A stretch of 64,000 nucleotides of DNA from Sporohalobacter salinus. Lineage in GTDB: Bacteria > Bacillota > Halanaerobiia > Halobacteroidales > Acetohalobiaceae. The DNA lies in assembly GCF_016908635.1 (NCBI RefSeq), contig NZ_JAFBEG010000011.1:21133-85132 (forward strand). The letters are read 5' to 3'. Of this stretch, positions 9,729-18,499 are shown one piece after another. The translations under genes were made by a program, and so were the position numbers. The notes below the pieces were generated by a model. That model did not search any database. It saw only the letters and a list, made by a program, of their open reading frames with translations, and was not told the origin of the DNA. Numbering within the stretch: the first letter of the stretch is position 1; each line of letters begins with the position of its first letter.

Positions 9729-11111
9729 ATGAAGAAGATAATAGCTGTAACTTCCTGCCCAACTGGAATAGCCCATACTTTCATGGCGGCAGAAGCTTTA
9801 GAAGAGGCTGCTAAAGAAAAGGGGCTTGAAGTTAAAGTGGAGACTAGAGCAGCTGAAGGGACAGAAAATGAGTTAACTGTTGAGGACATTCAAGAGGCTG
9901 AAGCAGTTATTGTTGCTGCTGATACTGATGTTGATACTGATAGATTTCAGGGGAAACCTGTTGTATCAACGGTAGTGGCTGATGCCATTAATAATGCAGC
10001 TGGATTAATTGAAGAGGCTTTGACAAAAGCAGAGAATTTTGAATCATGTCAAGAAGATTTTGTTTCAAATGTTCAAAATAATAAAAAGCAGCGTAGTTCA
10101 CAAAGGAAGGGACTATATAAACACTTAATGAATGGTGTTTCTCGAATGATTCCTTTTGTAGTAGCTGGTGGTTTAATGATTGCTTTATCTTTTGCGGTAG
10201 GTGGAATTCATACTAAAGGAAGATTAGCTTCTGCTTTGATGCAGATTGGTGGCGATTCAGCTTTTGCTTTAATGGTTCCAATTTTAGCTGGATATATTGC
10301 TATTTCAATTGCTGATCGACCTGGTTTAGCACCTGGTATGATCGGTGGAATGTTAGCTTCTAAAATAGGAGCTGGTTTCTTAGGGGGAATTATAGCTGGA
10401 TTCTTAGCTGGATATATTACAAAATGGTTGAAGGATAATATTAAGTTACCTGAAGTTTTAAAAGGTCTAAAACCAGTTCTAATTTTACCATTACTTTCGA
10501 CTTTAATTGTTGGATTGTTGATGGTTTTTGTTGTAGGAAATCCTGTTAAAATAATTATGGATAGCTTACAAAGCTGGCTAGAAGGTATGACTGGTACTAA
10601 TCGGGTAATATTAGGTATAATTTTAGGAGCGATGATGGCTTTTGATACGGGTGGTCCTGTTAATAAAGCTGCTTATACTTTTGCTACTGGATTATTGGCT
10701 TCTAAAGCTGCAGCTGGCCCTACGATTATGGCGGCAGTAATGGCGGGGGGAATGACTCCTCCATTAGGTCTTGCATTAGCTACTTTTGTTGCTGGAAATA
10801 AATTCAGTACCGATCAGAAGGAAGCTGGTAAGGCAGCGGGAGTCTTAGGAATTTCATTTATTACTGAAGGGGCAATTCCATTTGCTGCTGCTGATCCAAT
10901 TAGGGTTATTCCTTCGATTGCAGTTGGCTCAGCTGTAGCAGGTGCTTTGTCAATGTTATTTAGGGTAACTTTACAGGCACCTCACGGTGGTATATTTGTG
11001 TTAGCAATTCCAGGAGCAGTGGGAAATTTAGGAATGTATATTATTTCAATCTTAGCAGGAACAATAGTTACAGCAGCCTTAATTAGTATTTTAAAATCTG
11101 AAGTAGACTAG
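9729..11111 (+). CDS. fruA: PTS fructose-specific EIIBC component
   Basis: Membrane permease that imports fructose and phosphorylates it at C1, 460 aa. The N-terminal IIB domain (residues 1-100) carries the phosphorylation loop [14 protein letters not shown] with Cys10. After a Lys/Ser linker, the fructose-type IIC domain (residues about 120-460) has roughly nine hydrophobic segments and family motifs such as [26 protein letters not shown] and [21 protein letters not shown] precedes the ATG. It is the last fru gene; ptsH starts 187 bases later. Confidence 0.95.
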   Translation: MKKIIAVTSCPTGIAHTFMAAEALEEAAKEKGLEVKVETRAAEGTENELTVEDIQEAEAVIVAADTDVDTDRFQGKPVVSTVVADAINNAAGLIEEALTKAENFESCQEDFVSNVQNNKKQRSSQRKGLYKHLMNGVSRMIPFVVAGGLMIALSFAVGGIHTKGRLASALMQIGGDSAFALMVPILAGYIAISIADRPGLAPGMIGGMLASKIGAGFLGGIIAGFLAGYITKWLKDNIKLPEVLKGLKPVLILPLLSTLIVGLLMVFVVGNPVKIIMDSLQSWLEGMTGTNRVILGIILGAMMAFDTGGPVNKAAYTFATGLLASKAAAGPTIMAAVMAGGMTPPLGLALATFVAGNKFSTDQKEAGKAAGVLGISFITEGAIPFAAADPIRVIPSIAVGSAVAGALSMLFRVTLQAPHGGIFVLAIPGAVGNLGMYIISILAGTIVTAALISILKSEVD

Positions 11112-11149
11112 ATATAAGTTAAATTGATTTAGAGTAGAGAGGTGAATTA

Positions 11150-11194
11150 TACATTATTTAGCCATTCTATATTACTCGGAATGGCTTTGATGTA
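11150..11194 (+). other. Hairpin between fruA and ptsH
   Basis: AGCCATTC (11160-11167) pairs with GAATGGCT (11179-11186), and flanking TACAT/ATGTA extends the stem. No T-run follows, so it looks more like a processing or partial attenuation hairpin than a full terminator. It could lower or decouple ptsHI expression relative to fru. Confidence 0.4.
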
Positions 11195-11297
11195 TATATA
11201 GATAAAAAAATTGTTTATAAAGAAGGATTTATTCTTAGTAACTTGAAGTATATATAACTAGTAAATAAATGACATATGAGGAAGGTATTAAATCAAG

Positions 11298-11561
11298 ATG
11301 GAAAAGGTAAGGACAAAAATTACTAATAAGACTGGATTGCATGCTAGACCTGCATCTATGTTTAGTGAGATAGCAAATCAATATCAGGCTGATGTAACTG
11401 TTATTTATAAAGATAAAGAGGTAAATGGTAAAAGCGTTATGACAATTATGAGTTTAGGGGTTAGTCAGGGAGAAGAAATAACTATAATAGTAGAAGGGGA
11501 AGATGAAATTCAAGCAGTTACAGCTTTAACTGATTTGATTGAAAGTGATTTCAATGAATAG
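11298..11561 (+). CDS. ptsH: Phosphocarrier protein HPr
   Basis: General PTS phosphocarrier, 87 aa. The active site TGLHARPAS places His15 for phosphorylation by enzyme I. VNGKSVMTIMSLG places Ser46, the site used by HPr kinase in Gram-positive bacteria. Ser46 suggests a working CcpA-type catabolite control, though hprK and ccpA are not in this window. The weak ribosome-binding site AGGAAGG lies 17 bases upstream. The gene is followed immediately by ptsI. Confidence 0.96.
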   Translation: MEKVRTKITNKTGLHARPASMFSEIANQYQADVTVIYKDKEVNGKSVMTIMSLGVSQGEEITIIVEGEDEIQAVTALTDLIESDFNE

Positions 11562-11577
11562 GAGGCAGAAGAAAAAA

Positions 11578-13278
11578 ATGAATAAAAAATTCAACGGGGT
11601 AGCAGCTTCTCCAGGTATAGTAACTGGTAAAGTGTTAGTATTGACAGAAGACGATTTAACTTATGAGACAAAAAAAGTTGAAGATCTAGAGGGAGAAAAA
11701 GAACGGTTACAGGAAGCTATTCAGACTTCTAAAGAAGATTTAAATAGCCTAAAAGAGAAAGTAAAGGTTGAGATGGGAGAAGATAAGGCTGAAATATTCC
11801 AGGCTCATTTAATGTTAGTAGAAGATCCGGAGTTAATTTCTACAATTCAAGACAAAATTGAAACTAAAAAGATTAATGTAGAGGCAGCTGTAGATGAAGC
11901 AGTAAAAGAATTTGCTACTATGTTTGAAAATATGGATGATGAGTATATGCAGGGAAGAGCTTCTGATATTCGTGATGTAGGAAATAGAATTTTAAAGAAC
12001 TTGTTGGGAATAGATACTACATCATTATTAGGAATAGAAGATGAGGTTATATTAGTTGCCCGTGATTTAATTCCTTCTGATACTGCCCAAATAGATAAGG
12101 ATAAGGTATTGGCTTTTGCAACAGAGCAGGGAAGTAGAACTTCTCATACTGCTATTATGGCCCGCTCCTTAGAAATACCTGCTGTAACAGGAGTTAATGA
12201 TTTGTTAGCTGATGTTGAATCAGAAACAGAGATTATTGTTGATGGACTAGAAGGGGAAGTTATTTTAAATCCAACTAAAGAAAAGTTAATGGAGTATGAA
12301 GAAAAGGCTAAGGAGTATCAAAACCGAAGAGAAGAATTAATTCAACTTAAGGAGGTAGCTGCTGAGACTAAAGATGGTCATGCTGTAGAATTAGCTGCTA
12401 ATATTGGTACTCCTAAAGATCTTACAGGTGTTCTAAAGCAGGGAGCAGAAGGAATAGGCCTATATCGAACGGAATTTCTTTATATGGATCGAGATTCACT
12501 CCCCAGTGAAGAAGAACAGTTTGAAGCTTATAAGGAGGTAGCAGAGAAGGTAGATGGTCCAGTAATAATTAGAACTCTCGATATTGGTGGAGATAAGGAA
12601 TTATCTTATTTAGATTTACCAGAGGAGATGAATCCTTTTCTAGGTTATCGAGCAATTAGAATTTCTTTAGATCGACCGGATGTCTTTAAGGAACAGTTGA
12701 GGGCCATTTTACGGGCTAGTGTATATGGTGAAGTTAAGATTATGTATCCTATGATATCAAGTTTAGAAGAACTACGGGCAGCAAATAATATATTAGAAGA
12801 GGTAAAAGAAGAATTACGTCAAGAAAATAAGGAGTTTGATGAAGATTTAGAAGTAGGTATGATGATTGAAGTTCCAGCTACAGCAATGATTGCTGATGCT
12901 TTAGCTCAAGAAACTGACTTTTTCAGTATTGGGACTAATGATTTAATTCAATATACGACTGCTACTGATAGAATGAATAATAATATTTCACATCTTTATC
13001 AACCTTTTCATCCAGCAATTTTGAAGTTTATTAAACGTGTTGTTGATGCTGGTCATGCTGCAGGTAACTGGGTAGGTATGTGTGGAGAAGTAGCAGGAGA
13101 TAAGAGATTAACTCCATTTTTATTAGGTATAGGTCTTGATGAATTTAGTATGAGTTCTATTTTAATTCTTGAGGTAAAAGAGAGAATTAGGAATATGACT
13201 TTAACAGAAGCAGAAAATATTGCCCAGAAAGTTTTACAGATGTCAACAGCTAAGGAGATAAAAGATTATTTAGAATAG
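11578..13278 (+). CDS. ptsI: Phosphoenolpyruvate-protein phosphotransferase (PTS enzyme I)
   Basis: Enzyme I autophosphorylates from PEP and passes phosphate to HPr; 566 aa. The N-terminal FNGVAASPGIVTGKV is followed by a helical HPr-binding region, the phospho-His loop GSRTSHTAIMARS, and the PEP-binding TIM barrel (GIGLYRTEFLYM, DFFSIGTNDLIQYT, GMCGEVAGD). The open frame extends back to 11539, overlapping ptsH, but AGGAGG at 11560-11565 fits the ATG at 11578. A very strong terminator follows. Confidence 0.96.
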   Translation: MNKKFNGVAASPGIVTGKVLVLTEDDLTYETKKVEDLEGEKERLQEAIQTSKEDLNSLKEKVKVEMGEDKAEIFQAHLMLVEDPELISTIQDKIETKKINVEAAVDEAVKEFATMFENMDDEYMQGRASDIRDVGNRILKNLLGIDTTSLLGIEDEVILVARDLIPSDTAQIDKDKVLAFATEQGSRTSHTAIMARSLEIPAVTGVNDLLADVESETEIIVDGLEGEVILNPTKEKLMEYEEKAKEYQNRREELIQLKEVAAETKDGHAVELAANIGTPKDLTGVLKQGAEGIGLYRTEFLYMDRDSLPSEEEQFEAYKEVAEKVDGPVIIRTLDIGGDKELSYLDLPEEMNPFLGYRAIRISLDRPDVFKEQLRAILRASVYGEVKIMYPMISSLEELRAANNILEEVKEELRQENKEFDEDLEVGMMIEVPATAMIADALAQETDFFSIGTNDLIQYTTATDRMNNNISHLYQPFHPAILKFIKRVVDAGHAAGNWVGMCGEVAGDKRLTPFLLGIGLDEFSMSSILILEVKERIRNMTLTEAENIAQKVLQMSTAKEIKDYLE

Positions 13279-13320
13279 ATAATAGAGAAACCTATTCTTA
13301 TTTATATAAAGAATGAATTT

Positions 13321-13366
13321 ATTAACCTGTTCTTTAATCTAGATTAAAGAACAGGTTAATTTTTTA
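13321..13366 (+). terminator. Intrinsic terminator after ptsI (40-bp perfect palindrome)
   Basis: Positions 13321-13340 and 13341-13360 are exact reverse complements (arm begins ATTAACCTGTTCTTTAATCT), followed by TTTTTTAAT. It ends the fru-pts transcript. Confidence 0.9.
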
Positions 13367-13532
13367 ATATAAACTATACTTAAATATTTTAATTTTTAAC
13401 CCATTTGAAGTCAAAACTAAGTAGTGATATATAAAATATTGAAATTACTTGTTTAAGTTGAAGCAGGACACCATTTAGTAAATGTTGAATATAATGATAG
13501 TAGTAATTACTTTGATGAGGAGTGAAGGGATC

Positions 13533-13727
13533 ATGAGTTTTAATGATAAGCTATATCGATCTACAACAGATAAGATGGTAGCAGGTGTTTGTGGTGGAAT
13601 TGCTGAATACTTCAATATTGATTCTACTATAGTTAGATTAATCTGGATTCTTTTGTTTATGGGAGCTGGCTGTGGTTTTATTGCTTATATCATTTGTTGG
13701 GTAGTAATTCCTAAAAGGGATAGATAA
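13533..13727 (+). CDS. PspC domain membrane protein
   Basis: Small membrane protein of 64 aa made almost entirely of one PspC domain. It shows [32 protein letters not shown], then one long hydrophobic segment ([20 protein letters not shown]) and a basic PKRDR end. PspC proteins are associated with membrane-stress responses; no pspA is nearby. The open frame extends to 13482, but GGAGTGAAGGG in front of the ATG at 13533 supports the shorter start. A bidirectional terminator lies 3 bases after the stop. Confidence 0.85.
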   Translation: MSFNDKLYRSTTDKMVAGVCGGIAEYFNIDSTIVRLIWILLFMGAGCGFIAYIICWVVIPKRDR

Positions 13728-13730
13728 AAG

Positions 13731-13768
13731 AATAGCTTTTGGTTTATTGCAATAAACCAAAAGCTATT
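13731..13768. terminator. Bidirectional terminator between pspC and clcA
   Basis: A perfect 38-bp palindrome: 13731-13749 and 13750-13768 are reverse complements (arm begins AATAGCTTTTGGTTTATTG). It ends converging genes on both strands. Its right edge includes the last bases, among them the stop codon, of the minus-strand clcA gene. Confidence 0.8.
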
Positions 13769-15434
13769 CTTTGGCTGAAACTTTTTGATTGTAAGCTTTG
13801 ATCACATCACTTCTACTAATTAATCCTACTAGTTTATCTTCTTCTTCTTTATCTACTACTGGAATACGGCCTATGTTATGGAAGGTTAACTTTTTTAGAG
13901 CTGTAGTTAAAAATTCATCTGGATAAGCAACAATTAAGTCTTTTGTCATATGTTGAGATACTAATTTTTCTAGTCTATTTTCCGGATCGATATCTCTAAT
14001 ATCATTTAAAGTAATAATTCCGACTAATTTACCAGTTTTATTGATAACAGGAAAGCCAGTATGACGAGAAGACTGCATTAATTTAATTACTTTACTTATA
14101 GAATCTTCGGCGGATACAATATCTAAATTATCAGCATGAACCATAATATCTTTGACAAAAATTGATTTAGATTCATTAATTTTTTCTCTTCGATCTGGAT
14201 TAATTCCTCGTCGGATTAATTTTCCAGTATAAATATTTTCTTTGCTAATGATAGTGGATATAATAGTACTGATAACACAGCTAATCAGTAAGGGAAGTAT
14301 AATCTGATAGTTTCTTGTTATTTCCATAATTATCATAATTGCTGTGATTGGCGCTTGCATAGTTCCAGCAATTACAGCTCCCATTCCTACTAAAGCATAA
14401 GCACCGGGAGAAGCAGTGATAGCTGGATATAAGTTATTAAGTAGAATACCTAAACTACTTCCTAAAGCTGCTCCAATAAATAAAGAAGGAGTAAATATTC
14501 CCCCGGAATGTCCTGAACCTAATGTAATTGAAGTAGCTAAAACTTTTAAGATGATAAGCCCAGTTAAAGTAGGCAATAAAAATTGGTTATTAAGAGTCTT
14601 TTCAATTACTGAACAGCCTAATCCCATTATATAAGGGAAACCAAGACCAATTCCTCCTACCATTAATCCACCTATAACTGGCTTGAAGTAAATAGAGAAA
14701 TCCCAATTTTCAAATAATTCACTAATTTTATATAAAGCTGAGATGAAGATTCGGCTAATACCAGCAGCTAAGATTCCTAGAACAATGTAGAATATGAGCT
14801 CAGTTGAATGAACCATGCTATACTCAAAGTTTGAAAAGAAAGGTTGATTTCCATTTAAAAGGAGGTTAATTACAGAGGCCATAACTGAGGAAATGACTAT
14901 TAATCCAAAACTGCTAAAGGTAAATTCAAATAGAATAATTTCTAAGGCAAAGAATACTCCTGCAATTGGAGCATTGAAAAGAGAAGCAATGCCTGCTGCA
15001 GCACCACAACCAACTAAAGTTTTTAAATGGCGACTAGGTATGTTAGGAATTTGTCCTAGTATGGAACCAACACCAGCTCCCATTTCTACAATTGGACCTG
15101 TAGAACCAACTGAATTTCCAGAACCAATCGAAACTGCTGAAGCTAATACCTTAGTCAGTATAGTTTTAATTTTAATTTTTCCTTTATTTATCACTACAGC
15201 TTCCATCACTTCTGGAATTCCATGACCTTTGGCTTTAGGTTCAAGGTTATAGATTAATGATGCAACAACTATTCCACCTAAAGCAGGAATAAGAACAAGT
15301 TGGAATTTGTTAATATTATACAATGGCATTGAAAGTATTATTTTGCGATATATAATAGCAAATAATCCACTACTAGCTCCAGTTAGTATAGAAAGAATAA
15401 TTAATAAGATATAATTCTTTATTCTATCTTTCAT
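13764..15434 (-). CDS. clcA: ClC-family chloride channel/transporter with C-terminal CBS pair
   Basis: Membrane anion channel or Cl-/H+ antiporter, 556 aa. Ten or more hydrophobic segments form the ClC domain (residues about 1-410), then two CBS domains (about 430-550) that usually bind nucleotides. Motifs are GSGNSVGSTGPIVEMG, ALEIILFEF and GSGHSGGIFTPSLFIG. The filter region normally reads G(R/K)EGP with the gating Glu; here it is GSTGP, so Thr replaces that Glu. The start at 15434 is chosen because AAGGAGA precedes that ATG, not the in-frame ATG six codons upstream. Whether it is a channel or an exchanger cannot be told from sequence. Confidence 0.9.
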   Translation of the reverse strand: MKDRIKNYILLIILSILTGASSGLFAIIYRKIILSMPLYNINKFQLVLIPALGGIVVASLIYNLEPKAKGHGIPEVMEAVVINKGKIKIKTILTKVLASAVSIGSGNSVGSTGPIVEMGAGVGSILGQIPNIPSRHLKTLVGCGAAAGIASLFNAPIAGVFFALEIILFEFTFSSFGLIVISSVMASVINLLLNGNQPFFSNFEYSMVHSTELIFYIVLGILAAGISRIFISALYKISELFENWDFSIYFKPVIGGLMVGGIGLGFPYIMGLGCSVIEKTLNNQFLLPTLTGLIILKVLATSITLGSGHSGGIFTPSLFIGAALGSSLGILLNNLYPAITASPGAYALVGMGAVIAGTMQAPITAIMIIMEITRNYQIILPLLISCVISTIISTIISKENIYTGKLIRRGINPDRREKINESKSIFVKDIMVHADNLDIVSAEDSISKVIKLMQSSRHTGFPVINKTGKLVGIITLNDIRDIDPENRLEKLVSQHMTKDLIVAYPDEFLTTALKKLTFHNIGRIPVVDKEEEDKLVGLISRSDVIKAYNQKVSAKE

Positions 15435-15620
15435 TTTATTTCTCCTTTTCATTATTCCATGTATTTATCGTATAATTATAACAAATATAAGTTAGATAAT
15501 CAATGTTAAAAAAATATTAGGTTCAAATTTTGGATTTAATTTAGTTATTTTAATTTTTATAATTAAATTTGATGATTAAAGTAAGATTAAAAGTGAATTT
15601 AGTAGTTTTCAATATAATTT

Positions 15621-15648
15621 AAACCTGCAACTGGCAAATTGCAGGTTT
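15621..15648 (-). terminator. Hairpin after the 15.7-kb small gene
   Basis: AAACCTGCAA (15621-15630) pairs with TTGCAGGTTT (15639-15648), a 10-bp stem lying just past the stop of the minus-strand gene at 15654. The downstream tract on the minus strand (TTTAAATTATATT) is only weakly T-rich. Confidence 0.5.
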
Positions 15649-15653
15649 GCATC

Positions 15654-15896
15654 CTAAATACGGCGATTTTCTTCTAATTGTGCATCTAGTAATTCATGAT
15701 CAATAGTACTGAAGTCTCCTTCCATAGTAATCATTCCTTCATCTTCTAGAATTTGGACTACTTCTGACCAACTGTCACGTTGATTTTCTGGAAGACTAAG
15801 AATGAAATCATTAATCTCTTCAACAGGGACTTCATTTCTCACTTTCATACCGCCGAATTTCATATGCTGTTCTATTTGTTTGAATATAGGTGCCAC
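15654..15896 (-). CDS. Hypothetical small acidic protein (80 aa)
   Basis: I do not recognise this protein. It is soluble, acidic and probably helical, with IEQHMKFGGMKVRNEVPVEE, FILSLPENQRDSWSEVVQIL and a C-terminal DHELLDAQLEENRRI; it has no signal peptide or membrane segment. The annotated GTG overlaps the only good ribosome-binding site (GGAGG at 15896-15900), which is too close for normal use. The alternatives are the ATG 11 codons downstream without a clear site, or a non-standard ATA at the fourth codon with correct spacing. It diverges from ldh, sharing the 163-base gap. Confidence 0.6.
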   Translation of the reverse strand: MAPIFKQIEQHMKFGGMKVRNEVPVEEINDFILSLPENQRDSWSEVVQILEDEGMITMEGDFSTIDHELLDAQLEENRRI

Positions 15897-16059
15897 CTCC
15901 TATCAGTAGTTTATTAATAGTATCTTGATTGAAGAAAGCTTTGATAACTGGAAAATTTATTTTTCTGTTTTAATATAATTTGTAATTTTTAATTTTGTAT
16001 ATTTTTATAAAGTTGGACTAATTATAAAAGTAAATGTATCTTAACTAGGAGGGAAAATA

Positions 16060-17016
16060 ATGATATCTGATGATGAGAGAGTTAAAATTGGAATTATTGG
16101 TGCAGGATTTGTAGGTTCTACAATTGCATTTACTTTAATGATGAGTGGATTAGCTTCAGAAATAGTATTAGTAGATATTGATGAAGATAAGGCGAAGGGA
16201 GAAGCTATGGATTTAAGACATGGAGCTTCCTTTGTAAGTCCAGTTGATATTGAAACTGGAACTTATAGTGATTGTCGGGACGCAGACCTTATAATCATTA
16301 CTGCTGGTGCTAATCAGAATCCTGATGAGACAAGATTGGATTTAACTAAAAAGAATACAGAAATTTTTAAAGATATAATTCCTAAGTTAACTTCAGATAT
16401 TGATTCTGATACGTTATTATTAGTAGTTACTAATCCAGTTGATATTTTATCTTATGTAACTTGGAAATTATCTGATTTACCATCACATAGGGTGATAGGA
16501 TCTGGAACAGTATTGGATAGTTCTAGATTTCGGTATAGTTTAAGTCAGCGCTGTGACATAGATGCTAGAAATATTCACGGTTATATTATTGGAGAACATG
16601 GTGATAGTGAAGTGCCTGTTTGGAGTGCTACTAATATTGTAGGTTTGCCTTTTGAACAGTTTAATGAAGTTTGTAATCAAAAAGATAATATTAATAGTAA
16701 GGAAGAAATTATATCTGAAATAAAGAATGCTGCTTATGAAATTATTGAACGCAAAGGAGCAACTTATTATGCTATTGCTTTGGCTGTTAATCGAATTGTA
16801 AAAGGAATTATTCGTGATGAAAATTCTATTCTTACTCTTTCAACTTTAGTGCAAGATAATTATGGCCTTAATGACGTTTATTTAAGCTTACCCTGTATAA
16901 TTAATAGAGATGGAATTAGAGAAATATTAAATTTAGAGTTATCTTCTTCAGAAGAGGCGGCTTTAACCCATTCTGCTAAAGTTTTGCAGGAATCAATTGA
17001 ACAGATAGAGATATGA
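16060..17016 (+). CDS. ldh: L-lactate dehydrogenase
   Basis: NAD-dependent reduction of pyruvate to L-lactate, 318 aa. The Rossmann motif GIIGAGFVGSTIAF is followed by the specificity loop GANQNPDETRLDL; Gln in this loop marks lactate rather than malate dehydrogenase. Other features are NPVDILSYVTWKLS, the substrate Arg in LDSSRFRY, the catalytic His in GEHGDSEVPVW and the ATYYAIALAV segment. AGGAGGG lies 9 bases before the ATG. It is a single-gene unit between a divergent small gene and an HD-GYP gene, and gives the fermentative outlet for glycolytic NADH. Confidence 0.94.
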   Translation: MISDDERVKIGIIGAGFVGSTIAFTLMMSGLASEIVLVDIDEDKAKGEAMDLRHGASFVSPVDIETGTYSDCRDADLIIITAGANQNPDETRLDLTKKNTEIFKDIIPKLTSDIDSDTLLLVVTNPVDILSYVTWKLSDLPSHRVIGSGTVLDSSRFRYSLSQRCDIDARNIHGYIIGEHGDSEVPVWSATNIVGLPFEQFNEVCNQKDNINSKEEIISEIKNAAYEIIERKGATYYAIALAVNRIVKGIIRDENSILTLSTLVQDNYGLNDVYLSLPCIINRDGIREILNLELSSSEEAALTHSAKVLQESIEQIEI

Positions 17017-17045
17017 AAGATCAAAAGTTGGTTTTAGATCTTTTC

Positions 17046-17074
17046 TTGACATATTTTAGTCTATTGAATATAAT
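17046..17074 (+). promoter_or_regulatory. Consensus sigma-A promoter upstream of the HD-GYP gene
   Basis: TTGACA at 17046-17051, a 17-base spacer, TATAAT at 17069-17074. It is one of the strongest promoters in the window and implies a leader of about 300 bases before the next start codon. Confidence 0.8.
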
Positions 17075-17379
17075 AAAATGAAAATCATTTTTGATTTGTT
17101 AATTAATTTGATATTTATTGGCGAAATTTTTATAAAATGATTGAGAATAATTCTTAAAAGAATAAAGAAAGTTTTTTTAATATCAAATGATAATACTTCT
17201 CAATCAAATTAGAAAATTAAAGTATTTATGAGAATATTTAAAATGGTTGGTTAAATTAAGAGATATAAAATTACTTATGATTGTAATTGTGAAAAACGCA
17301 GTGAAATTTGAATATGTAAATATGATTTTATGTTAGAAGGAATTGAGGTTTATTTTATAAGTAAGAGGTGGGATGTATA
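17075..17379 (+). other. Long AT-rich leader of the HD-GYP gene with an inverted repeat
   Basis: No coding potential is seen. A 10-bp inverted repeat, TGATTGAGAA (17138-17147) with TTCTCAATCA (17197-17206), encloses a smaller hairpin at about 17150-17165 and a T7 run at 17173. It does not resemble a riboswitch class I can name. Confidence 0.4.
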
Positions 17380-18069
17380 ATGATTTCTAAAAATTTAAAT
17401 ATACATGATGTAATTGAAATTTTAATAACTACTTTGAATGTCAGAGATAATTATACCTTTCAACATTCTTGGAGAGTAGCTGAATTAGCTACAATGATTG
17501 CTCAAGAGATGAATTTAACTAATGAAGTAGTTGAACGAGTTCATCAGGCAGCTCATTTACATGATATCGGTAAAATTGGTGTTTCAGATAATATATTAAA
17601 TAAACCTGGGAAATTAACTGAAGATGAGGTAAAAGAAATGCAAAAGCATCCAACTATTGGCTATAATATATTGAAAAAAGTGTCAATGTTTAAATCGATA
17701 TCTACTATTGTTCTGTATCATCATGAACGATATGATGGATTAGGTTATCCTGAAGGATTAAAGGGGGAAGAAATTCCACTTGAATCTAGAATAATTACAG
17801 TAGCAGATGCTTTTGATGCTATAACATCTAATAGGAGTTATCGTCAAGCTCAAAGTTATGATTATGCATATGATGAGATAAATGATCATGTTAATGAACA
17901 ATTTTGTCCTGTGGTAGTAAAATATTTTAATAAAGTTTTTGATTTAATATCTAGTTTTTTAGAAAAAAATGAAATAGAGATAAAAGATAATTCTATCTCT
18001 AATTATAGAATAGAAAATATTAATCATAATGAGTTAATCCATTCAAAAAAGGTTGGAAATAATAATTAA
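17380..18069 (+). CDS. HD-GYP domain phosphohydrolase
   Basis: Probable cyclic-di-GMP phosphodiesterase or related signalling hydrolase, 229 aa. The HD-GYP core runs from residue about 10 to 175: HSWRVAELA, HLHDIGKIGVSDNILNKPG, HPTIGYNIL, YHHERYDGLGYPEGLKG (GYP motif), and IITVADAFDAITSNRSYR. The metal-binding His and Asp residues appear intact. There is no sensor, receiver or membrane domain, so it is a stand-alone cytoplasmic enzyme; the last 45 residues are polar and unrecognised. AGAGGTGGG fits the ATG at 17380 rather than the GTG at 17368. It has its own strong promoter and long leader. Confidence 0.88.
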   Translation: MISKNLNIHDVIEILITTLNVRDNYTFQHSWRVAELATMIAQEMNLTNEVVERVHQAAHLHDIGKIGVSDNILNKPGKLTEDEVKEMQKHPTIGYNILKKVSMFKSISTIVLYHHERYDGLGYPEGLKGEEIPLESRIITVADAFDAITSNRSYRQAQSYDYAYDEINDHVNEQFCPVVVKYFNKVFDLISSFLEKNEIEIKDNSISNYRIENINHNELIHSKKVGNNN

Positions 18070-18115
18070 ATTATAAATTTGTAATTTTTGGTATTTAAAA
18101 TGTTATAAACTGCAG

Positions 18116-18144
18116 TTTTCTTAAGTAATATTTTTTGATATAAT
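18116..18144 (+). promoter_or_regulatory. Extended -10 promoter of csoR-rseC
   Basis: TATAAT at 18139-18144 is preceded by TGA (extended -10). A weak TTTTCT at 18116-18121 sits 17 bases upstream. The csoR start codon follows about 38 bases later. Confidence 0.55.
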
Positions 18145-18181
18145 AAGGTTTAGTATTTATTGTTTGAAGGGAGGAATTGAG

Positions 18182-18478
18182 TTGAGCCAGGAATCAAAGA
18201 TAGGGAATTCATATAGTGAACACAGTGATGAGTTGATTACTAGATTAAAAAGAATAGAAGGACAGGTACGAGGGATTCAACGAATGATTGATGAAGAGAA
18301 GTATTGTGTGGATGTTTTAACCCAGATTGCTGCTGTTAAAGCTGCTTTAAATAAAGTAGGAATGACAGTTTTACGGAATCATACCCATGGTTGTGTAAAA
18401 CAGGCAGTAGCTGAAAGTGAAAATGGAGAGGAAATCATTGATGAGTTAATGGATGTTATTTCTAAATTTGCTAACTAA
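18182..18478 (+). CDS. CsoR/FrmR-family metal- or thiol-sensing repressor
   Basis: Small all-helical repressor of the DUF156 family, 98 aa. Typical features are LITRLKRIEGQVRGIQRMI, then YCVDVLTQIAAVKAALNKVG and RNHTHGCVKQAV. Cys42, His67 and Cys71 match the Cys-His-Cys set that binds Cu(I) in CsoR proteins, so a copper sensor is the best guess. No copper ATPase or chaperone is adjacent, which leaves thiol- or persulfide-sensing relatives possible. The TTG at 18182 is preferred because GGGAGGA lies 6 bases upstream. It sits 21 bases before the RseC-like gene, likely in one transcript. Confidence 0.85.
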   Translation: MSQESKIGNSYSEHSDELITRLKRIEGQVRGIQRMIDEEKYCVDVLTQIAAVKAALNKVGMTVLRNHTHGCVKQAVAESENGEEIIDELMDVISKFAN

Positions 18479-18499
18479 AAATTAAGGAGGGGAGGTTTT

